Below the pieces are notes generated by a model, which worked only from the letters and a program-made list of their open reading frames with translations, had not been told where the DNA came from and searched no databases. The position numbers and the translations under genes are program-made. Below are positions 45,984-55,739 of a stretch of 64,000 nucleotides of DNA, piece by piece (position 1 is the stretch's first letter; every line of letters begins with the position of its first letter). This DNA comes from Halorubrum laminariae (GTDB taxonomy: Archaea > Halobacteriota > Halobacteria > Halobacteriales > Haloferacaceae). The stretch covers positions 30,295 through 94,294 of the forward strand of contig NZ_JANHDL010000012.1 of the NCBI RefSeq assembly GCF_024494655.1, in the 5' to 3' direction.

Positions 45984-47105
45984 TCAACTCTCGAACCCGT
46001 CTTCCCACCAGAACCGGCCGTTCCGTTGAACCACGTCGCCGTCGACCGTCAGCCGCGAGCGCTCGCTGACATCCGAGATCATGTCGACGTGAACCGCGCT
46101 GTCGTTTTCCGTCTCGCCGTCGGGCAGGCAGGCGTCGTAGGCGCGGCCGACCGCGAGGTGGATGGTGTCGCCCATCTTCTCGTCAAAGAGGATCGAGTCG
46201 GTGAACCGGTCAATACCGCGATTCATGCCGATTCCGAGTTCGCCGAGTCGGCGCGCGCCGGGATCGGTGTCGAGCACGCTCGCAAGCGCCTCCTCGCCCG
46301 TTTCGGCTGCGAAATCGACGACCTCGCCCTCCTCGAAGACCAGACGGACGTTCCGAACGCGGGTCGCGTCGATAGTCATCGGCACGTCGAAGAAGGCCTC
46401 ACCCGTGGCGTCGTAGGGCGCGGTGAACACCTCGCCGCTCGGGAGGTTGTGGGAGTCATACGCCACGGAGGCGGCGGAGTTGACCGCGGTCCGACCCGCG
46501 ATCGACATCGTCACGTCGGTGTCGGGCGCGTCGTCGCGCTCGGTGACGATCCGGATCTCGTCGCCCGCGTCGAGAACCTCCTTCATCTGGGACATCTCGT
46601 CGGCGAGCGCCTCCCAGTCGCGGCACACAGCGTCGTACACGAAGTCTCGGTACTCCTCGTAGGCCATCCCCGCCTGCTGGGCGAGGCTCCGGGTAGGGTG
46701 GACGGTTGACACCCAGTCGGTGTCCATTCGCGCCTCGCGGACGCCTGTGCGGGCCTTCGCGTAGGCTCGGCGGGTCTCGCGGTCCACGTCGGCGGTCGCG
46801 GTGGTGTTGCGGCCGCCGCCCAGTCGAAGGTACGCGTCGGCGGCCTCGAAGAGGGCGCGGTCGACGGCGGGGTCGGAATCGAACCCCCAATCTGCGCGTT
46901 CATTTCCTTTTAAATACGCACGGGAGAGTTCGTCGGAGCCGTACAAGGTCGTCACGTTCGCGCCCCGCTCGCCGAGCGCCTCGGCGACCGCGACGCCGAG
47001 GTCGTGAGCGTCCTCGGCGACGCTCATGACGACGTCGTCGCCGGCCTCGATCCGCGCGCTCCAGTCGACGAGCGTCTCGGCGTGCTCGCGTACGCGTTCG
47101 TCCAT
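45984..47105 (-). CDS. M29-family aminopeptidase
   Basis: A 373-residue metallo-aminopeptidase of the thermophilic M29 type: broad-specificity N-terminal peptidase using two metal ions. Characteristic parts: DERVREHAETLVDWSARIEAGDDVVM, GRTAVNSAASVAYDSHNLPSGEVFTAP, RNVRLVFEEGEVVDFAAETGEEAL, GELGIGMNRGIDRFTDSILFDEKMGDTIHLAVG. The start is MDERVREH at ATG 47105. It is divergent from the DUF2237 gene and its 3' end meets repeat B. Confidence 0.92.
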   Translation of the reverse strand: MDERVREHAETLVDWSARIEAGDDVVMSVAEDAHDLGVAVAEALGERGANVTTLYGSDELSRAYLKGNERADWGFDSDPAVDRALFEAADAYLRLGGGRNTTATADVDRETRRAYAKARTGVREARMDTDWVSTVHPTRSLAQQAGMAYEEYRDFVYDAVCRDWEALADEMSQMKEVLDAGDEIRIVTERDDAPDTDVTMSIAGRTAVNSAASVAYDSHNLPSGEVFTAPYDATGEAFFDVPMTIDATRVRNVRLVFEEGEVVDFAAETGEEALASVLDTDPGARRLGELGIGMNRGIDRFTDSILFDEKMGDTIHLAVGRAYDACLPDGETENDSAVHVDMISDVSERSRLTVDGDVVQRNGRFWWEDGFES

Positions 47106-47202
47106 ACCGGGGCGTCGCGGGCGCGAGGTAAATCGATGCCGACGCGGGAGTGCGCAACCGTACCGCACGGGCCTTTTTGTTCGCGCGTCGTCACGTGAGC
47201 GT

Positions 47203-47592
47203 ATGGCCGACCGGAACGTCCTCGGAGAAGAGCTCGCGACCTGCGGCACCGATCCGACGACCGGCTTCGAGCGCGACGGGTGTTGTGGGACCCACCCCGA
47301 TGACCGGGGGCGACACGAACTCTGCGCGGTGATGACAGAGGAGTTCTTGCAGTTCAGCGCGGATCGGGGTAACAATCTCGTGACGCCGCGCCCGGAGCTA
47401 TCTTTCCCCGGACTCGACCCCGGCGACCGCTGGTGTCTCTGTCTCGGGCGGTGGACGGAGGCGCTTGAGGCCACGCGGACTCAGCGGCTCCCGGAGACGA
47501 CCGTCCCGCCCGTCATCCTCGACGCGACAAACGAGGCCGTGCTGGACGCCGTGGCGTTGGAGACGCTCGAGGCTCACGCGTACGACGCGTGA
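47203..47592 (+). CDS. DUF2237-family protein
   Basis: A 129-residue protein with the DUF2237 look: NVLGEELATCGTDPTTGFERDGCC, RHELCAVMTEEFLQFSADRGNNLVTPRPELSFPGLDPGDRWCLCLGRWTEAL, and VPPVILDATNE. Family members are widespread and uncharacterised. Cysteines could bind metal. GCCTTTTTGT lies about 28 nt before ATG 47203, so leaderless. Convergent with pepF. Confidence 0.93.
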   Translation: MADRNVLGEELATCGTDPTTGFERDGCCGTHPDDRGRHELCAVMTEEFLQFSADRGNNLVTPRPELSFPGLDPGDRWCLCLGRWTEALEATRTQRLPETTVPPVILDATNEAVLDAVALETLEAHAYDA

Positions 47593-47641
47593 GGTGGTAG
47601 CAAAGCAGGACTGGAGGTGGATGAAAGGCGGCGGACAGGCG

Positions 47642-49441
47642 TTACTCCAGATCGAGCAGCGACGCGACCTCGTCGAGGTAGTCGTCGTAGATCCCGACGG
47701 CGGACTCGATCGGGTCGGGAGAGGCCATGTCGATGTCGGCGAGTTCGACCACGTCGAGGGGGTAGTCGGATCCCCCGGCGGCGAGCATCTCGCGGTAGTC
47801 GGCCGCCGCCGGTTCTCCCTCCTCCAGCACGCGCTCGACGATCGCGGCGGCCGCGGAGATGCCGGTCGCGTACTGGTAGACGTAGAAGTCGTAGTAGAAG
47901 TGCGGAATGCGCTCCCACTCGCGTTCGATGCCGCCGGTCAGTTCGGCGGGCGCGTAGTAGTCGCCTTTTAGATCGGCGTAGATCTCGTCGAAGACGTCGG
48001 GCGTGAGCGCGCCGCCGGCCTCGACGCGCTCGTGGATCCGTTGTTCGAAGGCGGCGAACATCGTCTGCCGGAACAGGGTCGACCGGAAGCGTTCAAGGTA
48101 CTCGTCTAGCACGTGCGTCCGGAGTTCCTCGTCGTCGACCGTGTCGAGCAGGTGGTGGGTGAGAAGTGTCTCGTTGACGGTCGAGGCGATCTCGGCGACG
48201 AATATCTCGTAGCTCGCGTCGTGCCACGGCTGATCGTCACCCGCCAGTTCCGAGTGCATGGAGTGACCCAGTTCGTGCGCCAGCGTGTACATCGAGGCGA
48301 TGTCGTCCTGGTAGTTCATCAGGATGTACGGCTGCGTGTCGTAGGTGCCGGAGGAGAACGCGCCCGAGCGCTTGCCCTGATTCTCGTACACGTCGACCCA
48401 TCGCGAGTCGAGGCCCGCGGCCATCCGATCCTGATACGCGTCGCCGAGCGGCGCGACCGCCTCGATCACCCACTCGCGGGCCTGTTCGTACTCGATGTCG
48501 GGCCCCTGATCGCCCGTCAGCGACATGTAGAGGTCGTGGCTCTCCAGTCTATCGACGCCGAGCGCCGCGGCCTTGAGTTCGGCGTGGCGGTGGAGCACCT
48601 CGAGGTTGTCGTCGACGGTCTCGACGAGGGTGTCGTACACCTCGACGGGGACGTTGGACCCGTCGAGCGCGGCGGCGCGAGCGGTGTCGTAGTCACGGAT
48701 CTCTGCGCTCGTCACGTGCTCGCGAACCGCCTTTTCGAGCGAGGTGCCGACGGTGTTCCGGACCCCCTCCCACTCGTCGTAGAACGTCTCGTGGACCCGC
48801 TGCCGGAACTCGCGGTCCGGGTTCGTCTGGAGCTTCGTGAAGTTCGCCTGCGTTATCTCGACCTCCTCGCCGTCGGGATCTTTGACGACGCCGTAGCTCA
48901 TGTCGGCGTTCGTCAGCATCGAGTAGATCTCGCTCGGTGCGTTCGTCACCTCCGACAGGTTGGCGATGACCTCCTCGACCTCGGCCGAGCGCGTGTGCGG
49001 TTTCATCCGCAACACGTCGTCGAGGTAGTGCTCGTACTCACCGAGTGCGGGCTCGGCGTCGAGGAACGCCTCGACATCGTCGTCGTCGAGCGACTGCAGT
49101 TCGGGTTCGAGATATGAGAGCGCGCTCGACGCATCGGAACTGAGCGACGAGGCCTTCGCGGACATCGCTTGGTACTCCTGATCGCGGGTGTCCTCGGCGC
49201 TGCGAAGCCGGGCGTACGTCGTCACCTGCTGGAGGTCGCGAAACACCTCCTCGCGAAGTTCGAGCAGTTCGAAGAGGGTCTCTGCGTCCTCCGTGGCGCG
49301 ACCCTCGTAGGCCCGGAGATCGTCGATCCGATCTGCGACCGCCTCGTAGGCCGTCTCCCACGTCTCGTCGTCGGGGTAGATGCCCTGCAGGTCCCACTTG
49401 TACGACTCGTCGATCTCGGACCGCTCGGGAACCGAACTCAT
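47642..49441 (-). CDS. pepF: Oligoendopeptidase F (M3 family)
   Basis: A 599-residue cytosolic zinc oligopeptidase. The active site is HELGHSMH with H389, E390, H393 and the third ligand Glu in YEIFVAEIASTVNETLL. It degrades short peptides. Length and N-terminal SYKWDLQGIYPDDETWE match PepF. The start is MSSVPERSEIDESYKWDL at 49441. Upstream is rimI on the same strand. Confidence 0.96.
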   Translation of the reverse strand: MSSVPERSEIDESYKWDLQGIYPDDETWETAYEAVADRIDDLRAYEGRATEDAETLFELLELREEVFRDLQQVTTYARLRSAEDTRDQEYQAMSAKASSLSSDASSALSYLEPELQSLDDDDVEAFLDAEPALGEYEHYLDDVLRMKPHTRSAEVEEVIANLSEVTNAPSEIYSMLTNADMSYGVVKDPDGEEVEITQANFTKLQTNPDREFRQRVHETFYDEWEGVRNTVGTSLEKAVREHVTSAEIRDYDTARAAALDGSNVPVEVYDTLVETVDDNLEVLHRHAELKAAALGVDRLESHDLYMSLTGDQGPDIEYEQAREWVIEAVAPLGDAYQDRMAAGLDSRWVDVYENQGKRSGAFSSGTYDTQPYILMNYQDDIASMYTLAHELGHSMHSELAGDDQPWHDASYEIFVAEIASTVNETLLTHHLLDTVDDEELRTHVLDEYLERFRSTLFRQTMFAAFEQRIHERVEAGGALTPDVFDEIYADLKGDYYAPAELTGGIEREWERIPHFYYDFYVYQYATGISAAAAIVERVLEEGEPAAADYREMLAAGGSDYPLDVVELADIDMASPDPIESAVGIYDDYLDEVASLLDLE

Positions 49442-49475
49442 GTCCGTAGGTGGGGTCGCCCCGCACTAAGCCTTG

Positions 49476-49949
49476 TCACCCGCCGGCCGCCCAATCGGCC
49501 AGATCGAGGACGAGCACGAGGGCGTCTTCGCCGTCGCGGTAGTAGCCGGGCACGCGCCGTATCGGCTCGAACCCCTCGTCCGCGTACAGCGACCGAGCGA
49601 TCTCGTTGCTCTCGCGTACCTCCAGCCGGACGACGGTCGCACCGGCGGCGTGGACGCGAGCGAGCGCAGACCGGAGGAGCGTCCGACCGATCCCCACGCC
49701 GCGCGCGTCGGGACGGACGGCGAGGTCCTTCACGTGGCCGATGTCGCGACCGTGATTCGGCGTGATATCCGCGACGATGTAGCCGACCACCTCGCCGTCG
49801 CGGTCGGCGACGAGAAACGCCGGCTCCTCGACCATCCGTTCGAAGGCGTCGTAGGGCCACGGGTCCGAAAAGCAGGTCCGCTCGATCCGCACCACGGCCA
49901 GCAGGTCCGAGCGATCGACCTGTCTGACCACGGCGTCGACGGGGATCAC
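49476..49949 (-). CDS. GNAT acetyltransferase, RimI-like
   Basis: A 157-residue GNAT enzyme: IERTCFSDPWPYDAFERMVEEPAFLVADRDGEVVGYIVADI, then VRPDARGVGIGRTLLRSALARV (acetyl-CoA loop) and RLEVRESNEIARSLYADEGFEPIRRVPGYYRDGEDALVLVLDL. It resembles RimI/Ard1 N-terminal acetyltransferases, which in archaea acetylate many protein N termini. Same strand as pepF with about 35 bp between. Confidence 0.93.
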   Translation of the reverse strand: MIPVDAVVRQVDRSDLLAVVRIERTCFSDPWPYDAFERMVEEPAFLVADRDGEVVGYIVADITPNHGRDIGHVKDLAVRPDARGVGIGRTLLRSALARVHAAGATVVRLEVRESNEIARSLYADEGFEPIRRVPGYYRDGEDALVLVLDLADWAAGG

Positions 49950-50019
49950 GGCGTGGATTCGATCGCCGGCGAGGTGAATGTGTCGCTGCCGCCGCCGACC
50001 CGCACGCGTCGGTCGCGCG

Positions 50020-51246
50020 CTACTCGCCGCGCCCGGTCACGTCGGGGGACCGATCGTCCGATTTGTCGAACCGCTCGACGCGCTCGACCGTCTCATCGCC
50101 GGCCGCGGTCTCGGGCGGGAACGACACCGTTCGCTGCGGGTACGGGATGGAGATGTCGGCCTCGACGAAGCGGCGCTGGATCTCTTCGACCGCGGTCGCC
50201 TTCGACCGCCACCGCGCCTGTGGCGTCGGCGGATCGATCCAGAACCGGAGGTCAAGCAGGATCGACGAATCACCGAAGCCGGAAGGGATCACGTACGGAG
50301 ACGGGTTGTTGGCGATGGTGTCGATCCCGGTCAGCACCTCCTCGGCGATCTCGCTCGCCTCGGCGGGGTCGTCGTCGTATCCGATCCCGACCTCCATGTG
50401 GATCCGGAGTCGCCCCTCGCGGCTCCGGTTCGTGATCGCCTGCTGGCTGACGAGGTCGTTCGGCACGACGACGTACTCCCCGTCGAAGTTGCGCATGTGC
50501 GTGTTCATGATCGTGATGTCGGTGACGAATCCCTCCTCGTCGCCGATCTCGACCCAGTCGCCGATCTCGAACGGTCGCGAGAACATCAACACGAAACCGG
50601 CGATGAGCGAGCCGAGCGTCTGTCTCGCCGCCATCCCGAGCACGATACCCAGAAATCCCGCGCCGACGAGGAGCCCGCCGAGGTTCACGCCCCAGATCCC
50701 GAGGATAGTGATCCCGGCGATCACGAGCAGCCCGACCTGCATGATGCGAGTGAGAAGCTGCTCTTGGTGGGCGGTGATGCGGTCGCTGTCGTCGGACAGA
50801 TCTGAGACGTACTCCGCCAACACGTCGCTCGCGACGTACGCACCACCGAGGAGGACGACCGAGAAGATCGCCCGCGTCCCCACGGCGAAGATGTTCTCTG
50901 CGACCGGCAGCACGGCCACGACGAGCGAGAACTGGCCCCACAGCGAGAGTATCGCGACCGTAGCGAGCGCGAACAGCGCCAGCTGCAGGAGCCCGACGAG
51001 GATCCGCAGACCGAACGACACCGGCACCGCGTCTTGCAGCGTCTCGATCGACTGCTCGCCGCGACCGTCGAGGAACCGGTCGAGCCAGTCGGCTGCGACT
51101 CGCTCGCCGGCGCGAACGAGCCGCGGGAGGAGCAGCCAGCCGACCGCGACGGTCACCAACAGAATTCCGACCGTCACGGCCAGCCGCGCCTCGGTCGTCG
51201 CGACGCTTCCTAACAGCGCGTCGAGCGTGGCACCCAGTTGCGTCAC
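50020..51246 (-). CDS. Small-conductance mechanosensitive channel (MscS)
   Basis: A 408-residue channel. Several TM helices occupy the first about 210 residues; the pore helix region is GVNLGGLLVGAGFLGIVLGMAARQTLGSLIAGFVLMFSRPFEIGDWVEIG and the cytoplasmic beta domain follows (VVVPNDLVSQQAITNRS). It relieves osmotic downshift. I choose GTG 51246 because TATAAAT at 51271-51277 sits about 27 nt upstream on this strand; ATG 51285 would place that promoter inside the gene. The C-terminal tail is acidic. Confidence 0.9.
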   Translation of the reverse strand: MTQLGATLDALLGSVATTEARLAVTVGILLVTVAVGWLLLPRLVRAGERVAADWLDRFLDGRGEQSIETLQDAVPVSFGLRILVGLLQLALFALATVAILSLWGQFSLVVAVLPVAENIFAVGTRAIFSVVLLGGAYVASDVLAEYVSDLSDDSDRITAHQEQLLTRIMQVGLLVIAGITILGIWGVNLGGLLVGAGFLGIVLGMAARQTLGSLIAGFVLMFSRPFEIGDWVEIGDEEGFVTDITIMNTHMRNFDGEYVVVPNDLVSQQAITNRSREGRLRIHMEVGIGYDDDPAEASEIAEEVLTGIDTIANNPSPYVIPSGFGDSSILLDLRFWIDPPTPQARWRSKATAVEEIQRRFVEADISIPYPQRTVSFPPETAAGDETVERVERFDKSDDRSPDVTGRGE

Positions 51247-51332
51247 TGCCGACCAATTCGTCGTCGCCAGTATAAATCGTCGCATACGCGTCGCGGTCGG
51301 GTTTTTATGTCGCGTCGTGCCGGACGTTGGAT

Positions 51333-52961
51333 ATGGAGCCAGACCTAGATCGGTTTGCGTCGCGCCGGTCCACGGTGTACGGCCAGCGCGGCGTCGTGGC
51401 CACGAGCCAGCCGCTCGCCAGTCAAGCGGGCATCGAGGTGCTTCGCGACGGGGGCAACGCGTTCGACGCGGCCGTCGCGACGGCCGCCGCACTCAACGTG
51501 GTCGAGCCCACCTCGACCGGGATCGGCGGCGATGTCTTCGCGCTGTACCGGACCGCCGACGGCGACGTGGGCGCGATGCGCGCCTGCGGCGGTGTGCCCG
51601 CCGACGCGACGATCGAACGTGTTCGCGAGGCACTCGCGGCCGACGAGGGCGTCGACGCCGACGATCCGGCGGCCGTCGGGATGCCGTCGACCGGCCCGCA
51701 CGCGGTGACAGTCCCGGGAACCGCCCGCGGGTGGGAAGCGACGGCCGACCGCTTCGGCGAGTTCGGCCTCGATCGCCTCCTGCAACCCGCGATCCGCTAC
51801 GCGATCGAGGGGTACCCGGTCAGCGAAGTGATCGCTGACGACTGGACGCAGGCCGAGTCGCTGTTCGAGACGGCCGCCGCTCGCGAGGCGTTCCTCTTCG
51901 ACGGGGCGTCGCCGACCGCCGGACAGCGGGTCACGCTCCCGCGGCTCGGTCGGTCGCTGGAGCAGATTGCCGACGAGGGGGCAGACGCGGTGTACGAGGG
52001 AGCGATTGCGGAGGCCATCGCGTCGGAAGTTCAGTCGCGGGGAGGGTTCATGACCGTCGAGGATCTCGCCGCGTTCGAGGTCGAGTGGCCGGATCCGGTG
52101 TCCGCGACGTACAACGGCGCGGAAGTGTACGAGCTTCCGCCGAACAATCAGGGACTCATCGCGCTGGAGGCGCTCGGCGTCGCCGCCGAACTCGGCGCGG
52201 GCGAGTACGCCCACGACGCTCCCGAGCGCGCCCACTACCTCGCGGAGGCACTGAAGGTGGCGTTTCACGACGGCCACCGGCACATCACCGACCCGGAATT
52301 CGCCGAGATTCCGCCGCTCGCGTCGGCCGAGTGGGTGAGCGAGCGCGCGGACACGGTGGGACCGGAGGCGAACCGCGACGTCTCGTTCGGCGTACCCGAC
52401 GCTGACGCCGAGGACGCGGACACCGTCCTCCTCACGGTTGCGGACGACGAGGGGAATGTCGTCTCGTACATCAACTCGCGGTTCGACGGGTTCGGCTCGG
52501 GGCTCGTCGCCGGCGAGACGGGGATCGCGCTGCAGAACCGCGGCGCGTCGTTCTCGCTCGATCCCGAACATCCGAACAGCCTCGAACCGGGGAAGCGTCC
52601 GTTTCACACGCTCATGCCCGGAATCGTTCGCCTTGGGGAGGACGACTGGGCCGCCTTCGGCGTGATGGGCGGGTACATGCAACCACAGGGACACGTGCAG
52701 GTGATATCGAACCTCGTCGACTGCGAGATGCCGCTGCAGCGCGCGCTCGACGCCCCGCGCTGGCGGTACCGAGAGAGCGGCGAGCTGGCGATCGAACCGC
52801 ACTTCGACGACGATGTCGCCGCGCGACTCGTGCGGAGGGGTCACGATGTGCACGTTCTTTCTCCCGGGGCGTTCGGCGGCGCACAGATCGCTCGGAATCA
52901 AAACGGCGTCCTCTCCGCGGCCACCGAACCGCGGAAGGACGGCAACGCGCAGGGGTACTGA
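51333..52961 (+). CDS. Gamma-glutamyltransferase family protein
   Basis: A 542-residue Ntn hydrolase precursor. The self-cleavage and catalytic Thr is T364 in DADTVLLTVADDEGNVVS; the N-terminal part has RDGGNAFDAAVATAAALNVVEPTSTGIGGD, and the C-terminal subunit has FGSGLVAGETGIALQNRGASFSLDPEHPN. GGT proteins break gamma-glutamyl bonds. No signal peptide is visible, so it is probably cytosolic, unlike many bacterial GGTs. Haloarchaea use gamma-glutamylcysteine rather than glutathione, which may be its substrate. Confidence 0.93.
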   Translation: MEPDLDRFASRRSTVYGQRGVVATSQPLASQAGIEVLRDGGNAFDAAVATAAALNVVEPTSTGIGGDVFALYRTADGDVGAMRACGGVPADATIERVREALAADEGVDADDPAAVGMPSTGPHAVTVPGTARGWEATADRFGEFGLDRLLQPAIRYAIEGYPVSEVIADDWTQAESLFETAAAREAFLFDGASPTAGQRVTLPRLGRSLEQIADEGADAVYEGAIAEAIASEVQSRGGFMTVEDLAAFEVEWPDPVSATYNGAEVYELPPNNQGLIALEALGVAAELGAGEYAHDAPERAHYLAEALKVAFHDGHRHITDPEFAEIPPLASAEWVSERADTVGPEANRDVSFGVPDADAEDADTVLLTVADDEGNVVSYINSRFDGFGSGLVAGETGIALQNRGASFSLDPEHPNSLEPGKRPFHTLMPGIVRLGEDDWAAFGVMGGYMQPQGHVQVISNLVDCEMPLQRALDAPRWRYRESGELAIEPHFDDDVAARLVRRGHDVHVLSPGAFGGAQIARNQNGVLSAATEPRKDGNAQGY

Positions 52962-53132
52962 CCGCCGTGACGCCTGCGCATTGCCGGTGAATCCTCGGGA
53001 ACGTCGAACTGGCGTCACTCCCGTGTTCGGCCGTGCGCCCCCAGACGACCGCAATTCTGCTCGTCAGCCTCGCAGTCTTATATTCGCTGTTTCGACGAAC
53101 GTACGGTCCGAAACGCGGGTCCCGCGTATCTG

Positions 53133-54119
53133 TCAGTCCCCGCCGGCAGCCCGGGCATGACGCCGCGCGTCAGTCGGCGAGCGGCCCTCCCGGAGTACCG
53201 CCTCGACGAAGAGTTCACCGGCCTTGTACGACGAGCGGACCATCGGTCCGGACGCACAGTAGAGGAAGTCGAACTCCGACTCGGCGACCGCTTGCCACGT
53301 CTCGAACGCGTCGGGATGGACGTACTCGAACACGTCGAGATGCGAGCGCGACGGCCGGAGGTACTGTCCGAAGGTGATGATGTCGACGCCGACCTCCCGG
53401 AGGTCGCCGAGCGTGCGGTACACCTCGTGGTCGTACTCGCCAACGCCGAGCATGAGGCTCGTCTTCGTGTGGATATCGGACTCGCGGTCGACCTGATCCA
53501 ACACGGCGAGCGACTGCTCGTAGTCGGCACGGCGGTCGCGGACCGGCCACTGGAGCCGCTCGACCGTCTCGATGTTGTGCGCGATCACGTCCGGGCCGGC
53601 GTCGATGATCCGGTCGATCGCCTCGGGGTCACCTTGGAAGTCGGGGATGAGCGTCTCGACGAGGATATCGGGGTCCTGTCGCTTGATCTCGCGGATCGTC
53701 TCGGCGAAGTGGGCCGATCCGCCGTCGGCGAGGTCGTCGCGGTCGACCGACGTGAGGACGACGTAGTCGAGGCCAATCTCGACGACCGCGTCGGCGACGT
53801 TTTCCGGCTCGTCGGGGTCGAGCGGCTCCATCCCACCGGTCTCGACGTCACAGAAGTTACAGCCGCGCGAGCAGCGGTCGCCCATGAGCATGAACGTCGC
53901 GGTGCCCGGCCCGTCGTTTCCCTCGGCGGCGTCCGCCGCCTCGCCGTTCGGAGACGCGTTCGCGCCTCCGGACCAGCACTCGCCCATGTTCGGGCAGTTG
54001 GCCTCCTCGCAGACGGTGTGGAGGTCGCGCTCGCGGAGGCTCGCTTTGATCTCCGTGAACCGGGAGCCGGACGGCGGCCGCGACTTCAGCCAGTCCGGTT
54101 TCCGGCGACCGCGTTGCAT
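53133..54119 (-). CDS. lipA: Lipoyl synthase
   Basis: A 328-residue radical-SAM enzyme inserting two sulfurs into octanoyl-protein. The auxiliary cluster Cys are C37, C42, C48 ([12 protein letters not shown]) and the SAM cluster C83, C87, C90 (CSRGCNFC). The conserved serine motif RSSYKAGEL is near the C terminus. An acidic insertion (about 51-73) sits between the two cysteine sets. The start [12 protein letters not shown] at 54119 is the usual one. Serves 2-oxoacid dehydrogenases and glycine cleavage. Confidence 0.96.
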   Translation of the reverse strand: MQRGRRKPDWLKSRPPSGSRFTEIKASLRERDLHTVCEEANCPNMGECWSGGANASPNGEAADAAEGNDGPGTATFMLMGDRCSRGCNFCDVETGGMEPLDPDEPENVADAVVEIGLDYVVLTSVDRDDLADGGSAHFAETIREIKRQDPDILVETLIPDFQGDPEAIDRIIDAGPDVIAHNIETVERLQWPVRDRRADYEQSLAVLDQVDRESDIHTKTSLMLGVGEYDHEVYRTLGDLREVGVDIITFGQYLRPSRSHLDVFEYVHPDAFETWQAVAESEFDFLYCASGPMVRSSYKAGELFVEAVLREGRSPTDARRHARAAGGD

Positions 54120-54164
54120 ACGTGACACACCGGGAGCGGACGCCAAAAGCGTGCGGGTCGACGG

Positions 54165-54722
54165 TCACGGCAGCAGCGACGCGCTCTCGACGACCGCCGC
54201 GAACTCGCCGCGCAGGTGCGCGAGCGCGACGCGATGAGACGTTTCGGGGTCGATCCGGTCCCCGTCGTGTCCCTCGCGGGCGTGCGTCGCGGTGGCGTCC
54301 GAGACCACCGTCACGTCGTAGCCACGATTGTCCGCCATCCGGATCGTCGTCGAGACGCAGTGATCGGTGGTGAGCCCGCAGACGACGAGGCTCTCGTACC
54401 CGTGTTCGGCCAGCCACGCGTCGAGGTCGGTCCCGAGGAACGCGCCGTTGACCGACTTCTCGAAAGTCGCCTCGCCCTCGATCGGGGCGGTCTCCGGCTT
54501 CCACGCGAACCCCGGCTCGTCGGGGGAAAGCGGCGACCCCGGTTCAGTCGACGCGTGTCGAACGTGGGCGACGGGCCGGCCGTCGGCGCGCCACCGGTCG
54601 AGCAGCGCGGCGGCGACCGCCTCGGCGTCGGGGTTGTTTCGCTCGCCCCAGTCCGGCTCGTCGAACCCGGTCTGGAAGTCGACGAGCAGGAGGACCGCGT
54701 CGTCGAGGGGCGTCTCAGTCAT
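54165..54722 (-). CDS. Cysteine hydrolase of the isochorismatase family (second copy)
   Basis: A 185-residue hydrolase with the triad D15 (LLVDFQTGF), K89 ([11 protein letters not shown]) and C122 ([12 protein letters not shown]). The GLTTDHCV block and the [15 protein letters not shown] part separate it from the nicotinamidase-like protein at 1829. It overlaps the YqcI/YcgG gene by 8 bp, so the two are co-translated. Substrate unknown. Confidence 0.9.
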   Translation of the reverse strand: MTETPLDDAVLLLVDFQTGFDEPDWGERNNPDAEAVAAALLDRWRADGRPVAHVRHASTEPGSPLSPDEPGFAWKPETAPIEGEATFEKSVNGAFLGTDLDAWLAEHGYESLVVCGLTTDHCVSTTIRMADNRGYDVTVVSDATATHAREGHDGDRIDPETSHRVALAHLRGEFAAVVESASLLP

Positions 54723-55653
54723 CGCCGAGCCCGAACGTGACGGGTTCGCCGGCGGACGGTCCCGACCCGGATCGCCCCGACTCGGATTGGGCCGATCCGG
54801 ACTGATCCGGTCCGGACTCGGAGCCGCGATCGCCGGGCTCGGTGAACGCGCGCCACGCGCCGTCTTCGAGCAGCGACTCGGGCGCTTTGGGGTGCTCGCG
54901 GGTCGGCTGCAGCGGACAAGAATCGGGGCTCGCGTCGTCGGCTTCGCGGAACAGGTACTGCGTCCACTCGCGGTCGCCGTCGACGCCCCAGTCGCCCAGA
55001 TCGGCGTGGGGGCAGACCCCGTCGTACTCGCCCATGCGGTCGCGGATCCGCTCGCGGGCGTGCTGGCCCGCCGCCGTGTCGGCCGTGATCCCCTCGAAGA
55101 CCGCCCGCGGCTGGAACGTGATCTCGAGGCCGACCGGCGAGTACCGGCTCTTTCGGTCGTCGTAAAACGGCGCTCGCGACGTGGGAAACAGCGGCTCGCC
55201 GCCGAAGCAGAACTCCCACTTCGGGGTATCGGGATCGGTCGGAATGTCGTCGGGCCACGCCTCGGGGTCGTGGACGTGGAGGAACTCCAAGACGTGCCAG
55301 AGCCGCTCGTGGTAGTGCGCCTCGCCCGCGTCGTCTGCCGGCGGACGGAAGAACACCGCGAGCGGCGCGCGGTCTGCGTGCTCCGGGTACGTGTCGAGGT
55401 ACTCGGCGAGCACGTCGCGGAGCCGAAGCAGCGCGGCCGGTTCCGTCGTCGATTCGCAGGCGGCGTACAGCAGTTCGCCCGTCCGCTCGACCTCGATCCC
55501 GAAGTAACAGGGGAACGGCGAGCCGTCGCGCTCGCCGAGCATCGACTCGCGGAACGTCCGGTAGTGCTCCCGCAGCCACGCCGGCGCGTCGTCGAGCCGA
55601 TCGTGGAGAGCCTCCTGGTCCAACAGCACGCTCTCGGTGCCGGGCTCGTTCAT
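54715..55653 (-). CDS. YqcI/YcgG-family protein
   Basis: A 312-residue protein of the YqcI/YcgG family (uncharacterised). Conserved core: [92 protein letters not shown], and [19 protein letters not shown]. The C-terminal 55 residues are Ser/Gly/Asp-rich. It ends 8 bp inside the next gene (54722), a tightly coupled pair. Cofactor or substrate unknown; related proteins have been linked to haem-like binding but I cannot assert this here. Confidence 0.87.
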   Translation of the reverse strand: MNEPGTESVLLDQEALHDRLDDAPAWLREHYRTFRESMLGERDGSPFPCYFGIEVERTGELLYAACESTTEPAALLRLRDVLAEYLDTYPEHADRAPLAVFFRPPADDAGEAHYHERLWHVLEFLHVHDPEAWPDDIPTDPDTPKWEFCFGGEPLFPTSRAPFYDDRKSRYSPVGLEITFQPRAVFEGITADTAAGQHARERIRDRMGEYDGVCPHADLGDWGVDGDREWTQYLFREADDASPDSCPLQPTREHPKAPESLLEDGAWRAFTEPGDRGSESGPDQSGSAQSESGRSGSGPSAGEPVTFGLGDD

Positions 55654-55739
55654 ACCGTCGGTGGGCGCTGTGCGGGCTTTTGGCTTTCGGCGGTTCCCAC
55701 TCGCCGCACAGAGAGACCGTGACGGGTCGGACCGAGAGG

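Noticed and set aside
53033..53160. Small plus-strand ORF with one TM (ILLVSLAVLYSLF) between ggt and lipA
   Set aside because: No standard promoter or family; the frame quickly becomes Arg/Pro-rich antisense of lipA.
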